From CAZIVE01 sp964542435 (GTDB lineage Bacteria > Bacteroidota > Bacteroidia > Bacteroidales > Tannerellaceae): 16,139 bases of DNA. The stretch lies in the NCBI GenBank assembly GCA_964542435.1, contig CAZIVE010000060.1, positions 1 through 16,139 on the forward strand, written 5' to 3'. Each line of letters opens with the position of its first letter. Position 1 is the first letter of the stretch. Below are positions 1 to 7,332 of the stretch, piece by piece. The translations under genes were made by a program, and so were the position numbers. The notes under the pieces were generated by a model. That model searched no databases and was not told where the DNA came from. It saw only the letters and a list, made by a program, of their open reading frames with translations.

Positions 1-161
1 GTGACTGTGTCAACGAGTCTGGCGTTATCATTTTCAAAAACAGCATAGATTGTCTGATCACTCAGATTGGTCAGTTCCCCTTCAATCTTATACGTGTAAT
101 CCGATTTGCATGAGGCAAAGCAGACTATTACTAATATGAGCAGAGCAATTCTCTTGATCAT
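1..161 (-). CDS. Lipoprotein, N-terminal fragment (DUF4369-like, thioredoxin-family partner)
   Basis: Reading down from an ATG at 161, 53 codons are open to the window edge, so the gene is cut off. The protein starts MIKRIALLILVIVCFASC, a short positive end, a hydrophobic stretch and a lipobox (FASC, Cys18), so it should be an exported lipoprotein. The following segment (YKIEGELTNLSDQTIYAVFENDN...) resembles the DUF4369 domain that opens many Bacteroidetes TlpA/ResA-like thioredoxin lipoproteins. That assignment rests on a few residues of pattern only. A GAGGG Shine-Dalgarno-like stretch lies about 9 bases upstream of the ATG. The gene follows pckA on the same strand, but a hairpin terminator lies between them, so it is probably a separate unit. 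The closest -7-like box is imperfect (TACCTTTA, 207-214). Confidence 0.7.
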   Translation of the reverse strand, partial: MIKRIALLILVIVCFASCKSDYTYKIEGELTNLSDQTIYAVFENDNARLVDTV

Positions 162-267
162 GCTGTCGTTCCCTCTTGAACTTTTCTGATTAAATAGATT
201 TTGGCATAAAGGTATATAATATTTTTAAGATATTTCACATTTCTCTCTAATATTTTCCATAAATATT

Positions 268-304
268 AAAAAAAAGCGCAGAGATGTAAAAATCCCTGCG
301 CTTT
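268..304 (-). terminator. Rho-independent terminator of pckA
   Basis: On the minus strand AAAGCGCAGGGA (304-293) pairs with TCTCTGCGCTTT (284-273) around an 8-base loop, with one G-U pair. A run of T follows directly. It starts 22 bases after the pckA stop codon. Confidence 0.88.
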
Positions 305-326
305 ATGTTATGGAGTTGGAAATAGA

Positions 327-1931
327 TTACAACTTCGGACCAGCTGCTACGAGAGCCTTACCAGCGGCATTGTTCTCATATTTTGCAAAGTTCTTGATGA
401 AGCGTGCTGCCAAATCCTTAGCTTTCTCGTCCCATTCGCTTGCACTCTTATAAGTGTCTCTTGGATCGAGGATAGCAGGATCAACTCCTGGAAGAGCTGT
501 CGGAACTTCGAAATCGAAGAACGGGATCTTCTTCGTAGGAGCCTTGTTGATAGAACCGTCAAGGATAGCATCGATGATGCCACGTGTATCGCGGATAGAG
601 ATACGCTTGCCTGTTCCGTTCCAACCTGTGTTAACCAGATAAGCCTTAGCACCTGATTTCTCCATTTTCTTAACCAGTTCCTCAGCATACTTTGTAGGAT
701 GCAGTTCAAGGAATGCCTGGCCGAAGCAAGCAGAGAAAGTAGGAGTCGGTTCCGTGATGCCACGTTCTGTACCAGCCAACTTAGCCGTGAAACCAGAGAG
801 GAAGTAGTACTTCGTCTGTTCCGGTGTCAGGATAGATACTGGAGGAAGAACGCCGAATGCATCAGCTGACAGGAAGATAACCTGCTTTGCTGCGGGTCCG
901 TGAGAAATCGGCTTAACGATGTTTTTGATATGATAGATAGGATAAGAAACACGGGTGTTCTCCGTTACGCTCTTATCATTGAAATCGATCTTACCAGCTG
1001 CATCAACGGTTACGTTCTCAAGAAGAGCGTCACGTTTGATAGCGTTGTAGATATCAGGTTCAGAATCCTTATCCAGCTTGATAACCTTTGCATAGCAACC
1101 ACCTTCGTAGTTGAATACGCCATTGTCATCCCATCCGTGTTCGTCATCACCGATCAGCTTGCGTTTCGGGTCGGTAGAAAGAGTAGTCTTTCCTGTTCCA
1201 GACAGACCGAAGAAGATAGCTGTGTTCTTGCCGTTCATGTCGGTGTTAGCAGAGCAGTGCATAGAAGCGATGCCCTTCAACGGAAGGAAGTAGTTCATCA
1301 TAGAGAACATACCTTTCTTCATTTCGCCGCCGTACCATGTGTTGATGATAACCTGCTCGCGAGAAGTCAAGTTGAACATAGCGGTTGTTTCGCTGTTCAG
1401 ACCCAGTTCCTTAAAGTTCTCAATCTTAGCCTTTGAAGCGTTATAGATTACGAAGTTGGGCTTGAAATCTTTCAGCTCTTCTTCTGACGGACGGATAAAC
1501 ATATTCTTTACGAAATGAGCCTGCCAAGCAACTTCCATGATGAAGCGGATGCACATACGTGTGTCAGGATTGGCACCGCAGTAACCATCAACTACATAAA
1601 GTTTCTTGTTAGAGAGCTCCTTGATGGCGATCTTCTTGCAAGCGTCCCAAGCTTCCTTAGAAGCGGGCTTATTATCATTCTTATAATCAGGAGTTGTCCA
1701 CCAAACAGTGTCCTTGGATGTTTCATCCATTACGATGAATTTGTCCTTAGGTGAACGTCCGGTATAGATACCGGTCATTACATTGATAGCGCCCAGTTCA
1801 GTTAACTGACCTTTGTCAAAACCTTCCAAACCCGGTTTTGTCTCTTCTGCAAACAACTCTTCATAAGAAGGATTGTAAACAATCTCGGTCGTTCCCGTAA
1901 TGCCATACTTAGTTAAATCTAATTTTTGCAT
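327..1931 (-). CDS. pckA: Phosphoenolpyruvate carboxykinase (ATP-dependent)
   Basis: This cytoplasmic enzyme interconverts oxaloacetate + ATP and PEP + CO2 + ADP. In fermentative Bacteroidales it is thought to run mainly in the carboxylating direction, feeding the succinate pathway. The 534-residue length is normal for the ATP-dependent family. Visible motifs are the substrate-binding TGRSPKDKF (57-65), the metal-binding segment YGGEMKKGMFS (200-210), MHCSAN (224-229), the kinase-1a P-loop GLSGTGKTT (242-250) and the kinase-2 motif LIGDDEHGW (259-267). The ENTRVSYPI segment further on is also typical. The ATG start is supported by the family-typical N-terminus (LDLTKYGITGTTEIVYNPSYEELF). The gene stands alone, with an A/T-rich leader of about 95 bases below a possible -7 box and a terminator behind it. 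Identification is near certain. Confidence 0.98.
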   Translation of the reverse strand: MQKLDLTKYGITGTTEIVYNPSYEELFAEETKPGLEGFDKGQLTELGAINVMTGIYTGRSPKDKFIVMDETSKDTVWWTTPDYKNDNKPASKEAWDACKKIAIKELSNKKLYVVDGYCGANPDTRMCIRFIMEVAWQAHFVKNMFIRPSEEELKDFKPNFVIYNASKAKIENFKELGLNSETTAMFNLTSREQVIINTWYGGEMKKGMFSMMNYFLPLKGIASMHCSANTDMNGKNTAIFFGLSGTGKTTLSTDPKRKLIGDDEHGWDDNGVFNYEGGCYAKVIKLDKDSEPDIYNAIKRDALLENVTVDAAGKIDFNDKSVTENTRVSYPIYHIKNIVKPISHGPAAKQVIFLSADAFGVLPPVSILTPEQTKYYFLSGFTAKLAGTERGITEPTPTFSACFGQAFLELHPTKYAEELVKKMEKSGAKAYLVNTGWNGTGKRISIRDTRGIIDAILDGSINKAPTKKIPFFDFEVPTALPGVDPAILDPRDTYKSASEWDEKAKDLAARFIKNFAKYENNAAGKALVAAGPKL

Positions 1932-2029
1932 TTTGAATTGATTTTTAAGTGATTGAATTATACTATTTTATACTCTTTTGCTTTTGGATGGACACATTGA
2001 GCTTTTCCGTTGCTTTCTCAAATGCCAGA

Positions 2030-2037
2030 CAAAAGTA
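2030..2037 (-). promoter_or_regulatory. Candidate -7 promoter box for pckA
   Basis: TACTTTTG on the minus strand matches the Bacteroidetes sigma-factor -7 consensus TAnnTTTG. No TTG/TTTG lies at the expected 19-21 base spacing (a CTTG sits 15 bases upstream), so only half the promoter fits. It would give an A/T-rich leader of roughly 95 bases. Confidence 0.45.
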
Positions 2038-2110
2038 CAATAAAAATCCGTTCAAGATTTCTTATTAAATATATTTTTCAGTAATGGCGTCTTTTTTCTA
2101 TGCTATTAAC

Positions 2111-2141
2111 ACAAACGGCCACCAAAAAGGTTGCCGTTTGT
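2111..2141 (-). terminator. Hairpin behind the GIN-domain gene
   Basis: ACAAACGGC (2111-2119) pairs with GCCGTTTGT (2133-2141), extended past one mismatch by ACC/GGT, with a five-base A/T loop. It lies about 20 bases past the stop codon at 2162. The T tract after it is poor, so termination efficiency is uncertain, but the position and stem strength fit an intergenic terminator. Confidence 0.6.
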
Positions 2142-2161
2142 AAGATCTATGATAATTTTGT

Positions 2162-3052
2162 CTATTCTCTGATCCTTGTCAGACTGGACGATCCGGAATT
2201 GTGTGAGTCGATTTTGGGAGATCCTTTGTAACGGATGTCGCCGCTTCCGCTTGTACCGGAATTCAGCGTGTCGGTTGCATATACGGAGATGTCACCGCTT
2301 CCGCTGCTATGGCATTCTGCATTCTTGACCATCAGTCCGGATGCATTAATGTCGCCGCTGCCGCTTGTGGAATAATGACCCTGATTGGCTCTGCCGCTCA
2401 ATGCGATGTCTCCGCTGCCGGTGATAGATGCTTCCACGGAGTTGGCTGAAACTCCTGCAAAGTTCATGTCGCCGCTTCCGGAAATATGGGAGTTAAAGCC
2501 ATTGCACTGCATTCCTTTTACTGCTTTGATGTCGCCACTGCCTGTTATTGATGCTTCGAAATTCGTTGCTTTGACAGCTCCATTCAGTGCGATGTCGCCA
2601 CTACCGGTGATCACACATTTTAGAGCATTGCCGTTTAAGGGTGTCGTGGCAATGAAGTTCACGTTTCCTGAGACATCCACATAACTCAATCCCTGTGACG
2701 ATCCGCTGACCTCCAACCGTGTTGTGCTGATGCTCACATTCTTTTCATTCTTGATCGTCAGTTGGCCATTCTTGCAAAACACTTCGATGTACTCGAACAG
2801 ATTTCTGTCTGTCGTGATTTTTAAAGAAACGGCGTTGCTTTGCGCATAATAGAACTTGGGCGTGGTTTTGTTGTCTGATCTGAAATTGAAGTTGAAAAAT
2901 CCGCTGTTTGAACCGAATGCGATGTTAATCTTGTCATAGTTCTCAACATTATAACTTCTGGTTACAATCTGCCCGTTCCCTTTAACGCTCTTGGCGTTGA
3001 CACATGTAAAAATGGCGAGAAGCGCCATCAGCATACATACTTTACTTTTCAT
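2162..3052 (-). CDS. Secreted GIN-domain (DUF2807) protein with GSGD beta-solenoid
   Basis: The 296-residue protein begins with a signal peptide (hydrophobic 6-19, probable cleavage after CVNA, residue 20), so it should leave the cytoplasm. No lipobox is seen. Residues about 22-110 (SVKGNGQIVTRSYNVENYDKINIAFG...) match the head GIN domain, called a putative auto-transporter adhesin in databases. From residue 150 the motif GSGD[I/M] recurs seven times (150, 171, 192, 212, 231, 251, 269), spaced 18-21 residues and ending in a degenerate GSSSL. This is typical of a right-handed beta-solenoid with one turn per repeat. The coding DNA carries matching repeats of gatgtcgccgcttccg type. No biochemical role is established for the family, and surface adhesion or envelope function is inferred. 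It appears monocistronic, with hairpins before and behind. Confidence 0.85.
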   Translation of the reverse strand: MKSKVCMLMALLAIFTCVNAKSVKGNGQIVTRSYNVENYDKINIAFGSNSGFFNFNFRSDNKTTPKFYYAQSNAVSLKITTDRNLFEYIEVFCKNGQLTIKNEKNVSISTTRLEVSGSSQGLSYVDVSGNVNFIATTPLNGNALKCVITGSGDIALNGAVKATNFEASITGSGDIKAVKGMQCNGFNSHISGSGDMNFAGVSANSVEASITGSGDIALSGRANQGHYSTSGSGDINASGLMVKNAECHSSGSGDISVYATDTLNSGTSGSGDIRYKGSPKIDSHNSGSSSLTRIRE

Positions 3053-3269
3053 ATCCTCATTAATTTTTGTTTGTCTGTCGTGAGCGGAGCTTTTTGCTCC
3101 TGTTTATGAATAAGACGTATGAAGTCTTGTTTTGGTTACATGATCAGACATATATTTTTTCTTTTTTTCAATAACCTGCCTTATCCATCATCTTCGTGAA
3201 AGAATAATGTTTCGCCCCATGGTCGATACTATTTCATTCGCAGTGATATTTTCCCTTGTCTATGGTCCT
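3053..3269. other. Leader/promoter region of the GIN-domain gene
   Basis: These 217 bases lie between the helicase terminator and the GIN-gene ATG, and no credible ORF was found. They contain a small perfect hairpin GGAGC-TTTTT-GCTCC (3086-3100), a second weak one AAGAC/GTCTT near 3113-3129, and a pyrimidine-rich tract near 3151-3170. Unlike most genes here, no TAnnTTTG box is visible upstream. GAGGAT directly precedes the ATG as a weak ribosome site. Confidence 0.4.
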
Positions 3270-3314
3270 AAAAAAACTTTGCCAATCATCCTCAAAAAGA
3301 ATCATTGGCAAAGT
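3270..3314 (-). terminator. Rho-independent terminator of the DEAD-box gene
   Basis: On the minus strand ACTTTGCCAAT (3314-3304) pairs perfectly with ATTGGCAAAGT (3286-3276). The stem extends inward past a mismatch, and TTTTTT follows. It begins about 17 bases after the stop codon. Confidence 0.92.
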
Positions 3315-3331
3315 CTGTATAGTAGATACTA

Positions 3332-5167
3332 TTAAAAGTCCTTCTTCCTTCCTCCACGGCCGAAGCTTTTTCCTCGATGCGAATTGTCACGATGGAAGCT
3401 GTCGCGGTCTGAACGTCTGGGACGATCGTAGCTGCCAGAACGGAAACTCTCTTTGCGATCGCTGTGGAATCTGCCGCCACTTCGTCCCCCTTTGCGTTCG
3501 CCTTTCGAATCGCCTTCAGCCGAAGCCGGTTCTACTGAAAGACGACGTCCGTCCACTTCGAATCCGTTCATGCATTTCATCAGACGATCGGCTTCGTTCT
3601 CGTCCACTTCAAAGAAGCTGAAGTTATCACGCAGGTCGATGCGTCCCACTTTGACCTTCTTGCCGGGAACACAATGGTTGATGAGTTCGATCAGTTGGTT
3701 CGGGAACAATCCATCGGCCTTGCCGAAGTTGAAGAAGAAACGGGTGTAGCCCTTTTCAGCTTCGTGACTTCTGCTGCGACGATCGCCTTTGTCTCCTCGG
3801 TCGCCTCTTTCTCCTCTTTCGCGTTTCGGTGGATTCTCGTCCACGACTTCGATCTCTTCGGCATCTTTATAGTAGTCGATCATCCTGTTGAACTCGAGAG
3901 ATACGACGCGTTTGATGATGTCTTCCTTTTCGAGCCATTCCAGCTTGCGGAAGATGGATGGCATCAGTGGAGCGATTTCGTCTTCGTCCACCTTGACCTT
4001 CTCGATCTGGTCCACGAGGTTGAACAGCTGCTTTTCGCAGATGTCGTGACCGCTTGGCATTTCACCCTTTTCGAAGCTCTTGTTGATGGTGCGTTCGATC
4101 TGTCTGATCTTGCCTTTTTCCTTTACATGGCAGATGGAGATGGCGATGCCGGTTTTGCCTGCACGTCCTGTTCGTCCACTGCGGTGCGTATATTGTTCTA
4201 CTTCGTCCGGAAGACCGTAGTTAATGACATGCGTCAGATCGTCCACATCAAGTCCGCGTGCTGCGACATCAGTTGCGACCAGCAGCTGCAGGTTCTTGAT
4301 GCGGAATTTCTGCATCACATAATCGCGCTGAGCCTGACTCAGTTCACCATGAAGTGAATCTGCGTTATAACCATCCTGGATGAGTTTGTCGGCGATCTCC
4401 TGCGTTTCGTTTCTCGTGCGGCAGAAGATGATGCCATAGATATTGGGATAGAAATCGACGATACGTTTCAGAGCAAGATATTTATCCTGCGCGCGAACCA
4501 TATAATAGATGTGTCGAATGTTTTCGTTACCTTCGTTCTTGCGACCGATGACGATCTCCTTCGGCTCTTTCATATATTTGCGTGTGATCTTCTCAATCTC
4601 CTGCGGCATCGTGGCCGAGAAGAGCAGCATGTTTCTGTCAGCAGGAACGGCCGCAAGAATATCGTTGATGTCATCGGTGAAACCCATGTCGAGCATCTCG
4701 TCCGCTTCATCCAGAATGACGTTGCGTACTTTAGCGAGATCCACTGTCTTGCGTTTCATCAAGTCGAGCAAACGTCCCGGAGTAGCCACTACTACATGAA
4801 CGCCGCGTTTTAATGTACGGATCTGACTTTCTATACTGGAGCCGCCATAAACGGGAAGCACCATCAGTCCGTCGAGATATTTCGAATAATCGTTCAGATC
4901 ATCGGCGATCTGAAGGCAGAGTTCACGTGTCGGACAAAGTACCAGCGCTTGCGGATAGTTGTCTGAGATATTGATATTCTGCAAAATGGGCAAACCGTAA
5001 GCGGCTGTCTTTCCTGTTCCTGTCTGTGCAAGAGCAATAACATCATTGTCTTCGCCCAAAAGCAGAGGAATAACTTCCTCCTGAACGGGCATGGGCTGTT
5101 CATAACCTAATTCTTTGATTGCCTTCAACAATGGTGCGGCAACCCCTAATTCTTCAAATGTTTTCAA
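3332..5167 (-). CDS. DEAD-box ATP-dependent RNA helicase with DbpA-type RNA-binding domain (TTG start)
   Basis: This 611-residue helicase of the DeaD/CsdA group unwinds RNA with ATP, usually in ribosome assembly, RNA turnover or cold adaptation. In order: Q motif with Phe4 and PMPVQ (25-29), motif I AQTGTGKT (47-54), Ia PTREL (79-83), Ib TPGR (129-132), II DEAD (153-156), III SAT (184-186), V TDVAARGLDV (299-308) and VI HRSGRTGR (328-335). A charged RG/D linker (about 447-470) precedes a DbpA-like RNA-binding domain (about 473-548). A Gly/Arg/Ser-rich basic tail (about 553-611) follows, typical of non-specific RNA contact. The start codon is TTG: the frame has no ATG before an upstream stop (TAA at 5192-5194), and the next Met, residue 26, would delete Phe4 and most of the Q-motif region. 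TAA is followed at once by TAG, a double stop. It has its own promoter box and terminator. Confidence 0.96.
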   Translation of the reverse strand: MKTFEELGVAAPLLKAIKELGYEQPMPVQEEVIPLLLGEDNDVIALAQTGTGKTAAYGLPILQNINISDNYPQALVLCPTRELCLQIADDLNDYSKYLDGLMVLPVYGGSSIESQIRTLKRGVHVVVATPGRLLDLMKRKTVDLAKVRNVILDEADEMLDMGFTDDINDILAAVPADRNMLLFSATMPQEIEKITRKYMKEPKEIVIGRKNEGNENIRHIYYMVRAQDKYLALKRIVDFYPNIYGIIFCRTRNETQEIADKLIQDGYNADSLHGELSQAQRDYVMQKFRIKNLQLLVATDVAARGLDVDDLTHVINYGLPDEVEQYTHRSGRTGRAGKTGIAISICHVKEKGKIRQIERTINKSFEKGEMPSGHDICEKQLFNLVDQIEKVKVDEDEIAPLMPSIFRKLEWLEKEDIIKRVVSLEFNRMIDYYKDAEEIEVVDENPPKRERGERGDRGDKGDRRSRSHEAEKGYTRFFFNFGKADGLFPNQLIELINHCVPGKKVKVGRIDLRDNFSFFEVDENEADRLMKCMNGFEVDGRRLSVEPASAEGDSKGERKGGRSGGRFHSDRKESFRSGSYDRPRRSDRDSFHRDNSHRGKSFGRGGRKKDF

Positions 5168-5202
5168 TATGTGTTGTATATATCGGGTGAGTTATCAGGC
5201 TG

Positions 5203-5210
5203 CAAAGATA
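5203..5210 (-). promoter_or_regulatory. -7 promoter box of the DEAD-box gene
   Basis: TATCTTTG (followed by CA) on the minus strand matches TAnnTTTG and would give a leader of about 30 bases. No clear TTG element sits 19-21 bases upstream. Confidence 0.55.
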
Positions 5211-5275
5211 CATATAATTAACGACACCGTATTTGTTTGCCGTTAATTTTTGAATAAGAGCCTGTTGCGGTAAAA

Positions 5276-6334
5276 TTAATAAAGCAGTGCGCGCTTGATG
5301 TGATTCGTTTTCTTTTCGTTCATCCCCAATTCCTTCTTCAGATAGGAATCCATTGAACCATATTCTTTCTTGATCTTTTGCAAGCAGATCTTCATCAACG
5401 ACTCGTTGGCCGTGAGTAAGATGGTGACAGCTTCCTGAACATTCGTACTCATTGTGTCGGCATCGCTGGCATAGCGAAGAATGTCGATATCGTCATTGGA
5501 TGCCATATAATCGCTCATCATTGTCTCTTCCGGAATGCCAAGCAATGAGAGAAGAAGAGCTGACGCATAACCTGAGCGGTCTTTTCCTTCTGAACAGGTC
5601 AGAAGAATCGGATAGCTGTCTTGATCTTGGAAGATGCTGAGCACTTTATTCCATTGCGCGTTGTCATTGGCAACGAACTGCAGATAGCAGTCTTCGAGAT
5701 AGACATTGACATCTCCTTTCAGCATCCGTTCTTCACGGATCAGCGTCGGAACGTCTTCGATATGGCCCATCGGAATCGGAATATGAATGACGTTGGCTTT
5801 TTTGTAGTGGATCGGTTCGCGGCTCACCTCACTGTCGGTTCGCAGATCGATGATCGTATGGATATGGAGATTATCGAGCCGCTTGATATCGTCCTTGCTC
5901 AGATTGCTGAGATCTCCGGAGCGATAAACCTTCCCCCAACGTGTCATTTTTCCGTCCGGATCGAAATAACCGCCGAGGTCGCGCATATTCTGCACGCTGT
6001 CCATGCTGATGGATCGTGATGCAGTGATCTGCGAATATTGGTTGTTGAAGACGAGCTTGAAATAGGGTCGTGAATTGTTGTCGTCAGAAATATAGGTTGC
6101 GACCCCATCGCTGATATTAGCAGTTGTCACGGGTTGGTCCATGACAAAAGAGTCAGGAGTGGCGGAAACATAAATGTTCACCGTCCCTTCTAATTCCGGC
6201 ACTGTCTCCCATTTGATCTGATAATTCCCTACGTCGTCTTGCTGACAGATCGTATGAATTTCAGGCTTACCGTAATCAATACATGAGGTAAGCGAACACA
6301 GCCCGATTAGAATGTAGGTTATATTCTTGAACAT
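5276..6334 (-). CDS. Tyrosine-phosphatase-family lipoprotein (Y_phosphatase3 type)
   Basis: The start is taken as the ATG at 6334; an in-frame TTG two codons upstream is less likely. The 352-residue product opens with a lipoprotein signal (MFKNITYILIGLCSLTSC, Cys18), so the enzyme should sit in the envelope, outside the cytoplasm. Residues about 20-108 look like a small beta-rich, fibronectin-like N-terminal domain (inferred). The catalytic part follows: NMRDLGGY (116-123), RSGDLSNLS, HTIIDLRT (159-166), and the P-loop CSEGKDRSG with nucleophile Cys247 and Arg253 in the CX5R(S/T) pattern. This is the dual-specificity/Tyr phosphatase 3 family, whose characterised members act on phosphotyrosine or phosphoinositides. 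The natural substrate here is unknown. It lies 68 bases after the PfkB gene with its own promoter box, so probably its own unit. Confidence 0.9.
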   Translation of the reverse strand: MFKNITYILIGLCSLTSCIDYGKPEIHTICQQDDVGNYQIKWETVPELEGTVNIYVSATPDSFVMDQPVTTANISDGVATYISDDNNSRPYFKLVFNNQYSQITASRSISMDSVQNMRDLGGYFDPDGKMTRWGKVYRSGDLSNLSKDDIKRLDNLHIHTIIDLRTDSEVSREPIHYKKANVIHIPIPMGHIEDVPTLIREERMLKGDVNVYLEDCYLQFVANDNAQWNKVLSIFQDQDSYPILLTCSEGKDRSGYASALLLSLLGIPEETMMSDYMASNDDIDILRYASDADTMSTNVQEAVTILLTANESLMKICLQKIKKEYGSMDSYLKKELGMNEKKTNHIKRALLY

Positions 6335-6356
6335 CTTCAACTATATCATTGGCATG

Positions 6357-6364
6357 CAAAGATA
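6357..6364 (-). promoter_or_regulatory. -7 promoter box of the phosphatase gene
   Basis: TATCTTTG (then CATGCC) on the minus strand matches TAnnTTTG, 22 bases before the ATG at 6334. No upstream TTG element at 19-21 bases is evident. Confidence 0.5.
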
Positions 6365-6402
6365 CAAAACGTCGTGTTTTCAGTGTTTGCGCTTAATGAT
6401 AT

Positions 6403-7332
6403 TTAAGACTGGCTAACATACTGTTGCGCAAACTCCTTTGGAATGTAATTCTCATTGGTCTTGCATGTTTCTGTTGCTAAGTTGATCCCGTGGCGGATGA
6501 TTCGTCCCCACTGATCGAAAGAGATATCGTTGAGGTCTTCACGCAGAATGTTTTCCTGAAGCATTCCGTAGATGATGCCCGCATTGAAGTTGTCGCCGGC
6601 ACCGATGGTGCTGACCGGTTGTATCTGTTGCACTTCGTAGTGCTCGTTCTCACCTCCTTGATAAAGATCGATGCCTTTGCCGCCGTGCGTACAGATGAAA
6701 CGGTCGCAGTGGTATTGAATGTGTTCGGAATAGAGATGAGCAATGTCATCATCGCGAAACAGATTGGCAAAGTCTTCATCCGATCCACGTACGATATCGG
6801 CTAATTCAAGATTCTCGAGGGCCGTCGGCGTCAGGAATATGGCTTCATCTGCATGCGCTTTGCGGAAGTTCAGATCGTAATAAATGATGGCCTTCCTCTC
6901 TTTTGCATACTTCAGAATCTCCAGAATCTTCGGACGCAACACAGGATTGAGGGCGTAATAGGAACCGAAGACCAAAATGTCGTTTTCGTTGATGTCTGGA
7001 AGCGGAAGTTCCAGTCTTTCCTTGGGGAAATCGTGGTAGAATGAGTAAAGCGCATCGTTTTGTTCATTGAGAAAGGCGAGAGAGACAGGCGTCTTTCCAT
7101 CCGGGAAACGGTCGATATAATGCGTGGCTATGTGATTTTCCTCCATAAAATGGATGATCAGGTCGCCAATATGATCTGTTGCCAATTCACTGATGAATGA
7201 AACCGGGACGTTCAAACGAGCCAATGCGACCATTGCATTGAAAGTAGAACCGCCGGGTACGGCAGCATACGGTTTGTCATTCTTAAAGATCAGGTCGAGA
7301 ATCGTCTCACCTATTCCAAATACTTTTCTCAT
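6403..7332 (-). CDS. PfkB-family carbohydrate kinase (fructokinase/ribokinase-like)
   Basis: This 309-residue cytoplasmic sugar kinase transfers phosphate from ATP to a sugar hydroxyl. Family features are FGIGETILDL at the N-terminus, the substrate-binding PGGSTFNA (26-33), the conserved YDLNFR (152-157) and the PfkB signature with the anion hole and catalytic base STIGAGDNFNAG (241-252, Asp247). Length is normal. Its ATG overlaps the stop codon of the upstream isomerase gene by four bases (ATGA, 7329-7332), indicating translational coupling, and GGA precedes it as a ribosome site. The partner suggests a pentose or ketose (or its phosphate) as substrate. Databases call such Bacteroidales proteins fructokinase, but specificity cannot be read from sequence. 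Confidence 0.92.
   Translation of the reverse strand: MRKVFGIGETILDLIFKNDKPYAAVPGGSTFNAMVALARLNVPVSFISELATDHIGDLIIHFMEENHIATHYIDRFPDGKTPVSLAFLNEQNDALYSFYHDFPKERLELPLPDINENDILVFGSYYALNPVLRPKILEILKYAKERKAIIYYDLNFRKAHADEAIFLTPTALENLELADIVRGSDEDFANLFRDDDIAHLYSEHIQYHCDRFICTHGGKGIDLYQGGENEHYEVQQIQPVSTIGAGDNFNAGIIYGMLQENILREDLNDISFDQWGRIIRHGINLATETCKTNENYIPKEFAQQYVSQS

Noticed and set aside
2385..2684. Tandem DNA repeats in the GIN gene as a possible CRISPR-like or satellite array
   Set aside because: The repeats keep the reading frame and encode the GSGD turns, with no unique spacers.
3674..4357. Plus-strand frame of 227 codons inside the helicase gene
   Set aside because: Antisense shadow of a gene with complete DEAD-box motifs; the product is an unlikely run of D, F, L and V.
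5221..5275. Terminator behind the phosphatase gene
   Set aside because: Only an 8-bp A/T stem (TTAATTTT/AAAATTAA) with a loop of about 20 bases and no T tract can be drawn; too weak to call.
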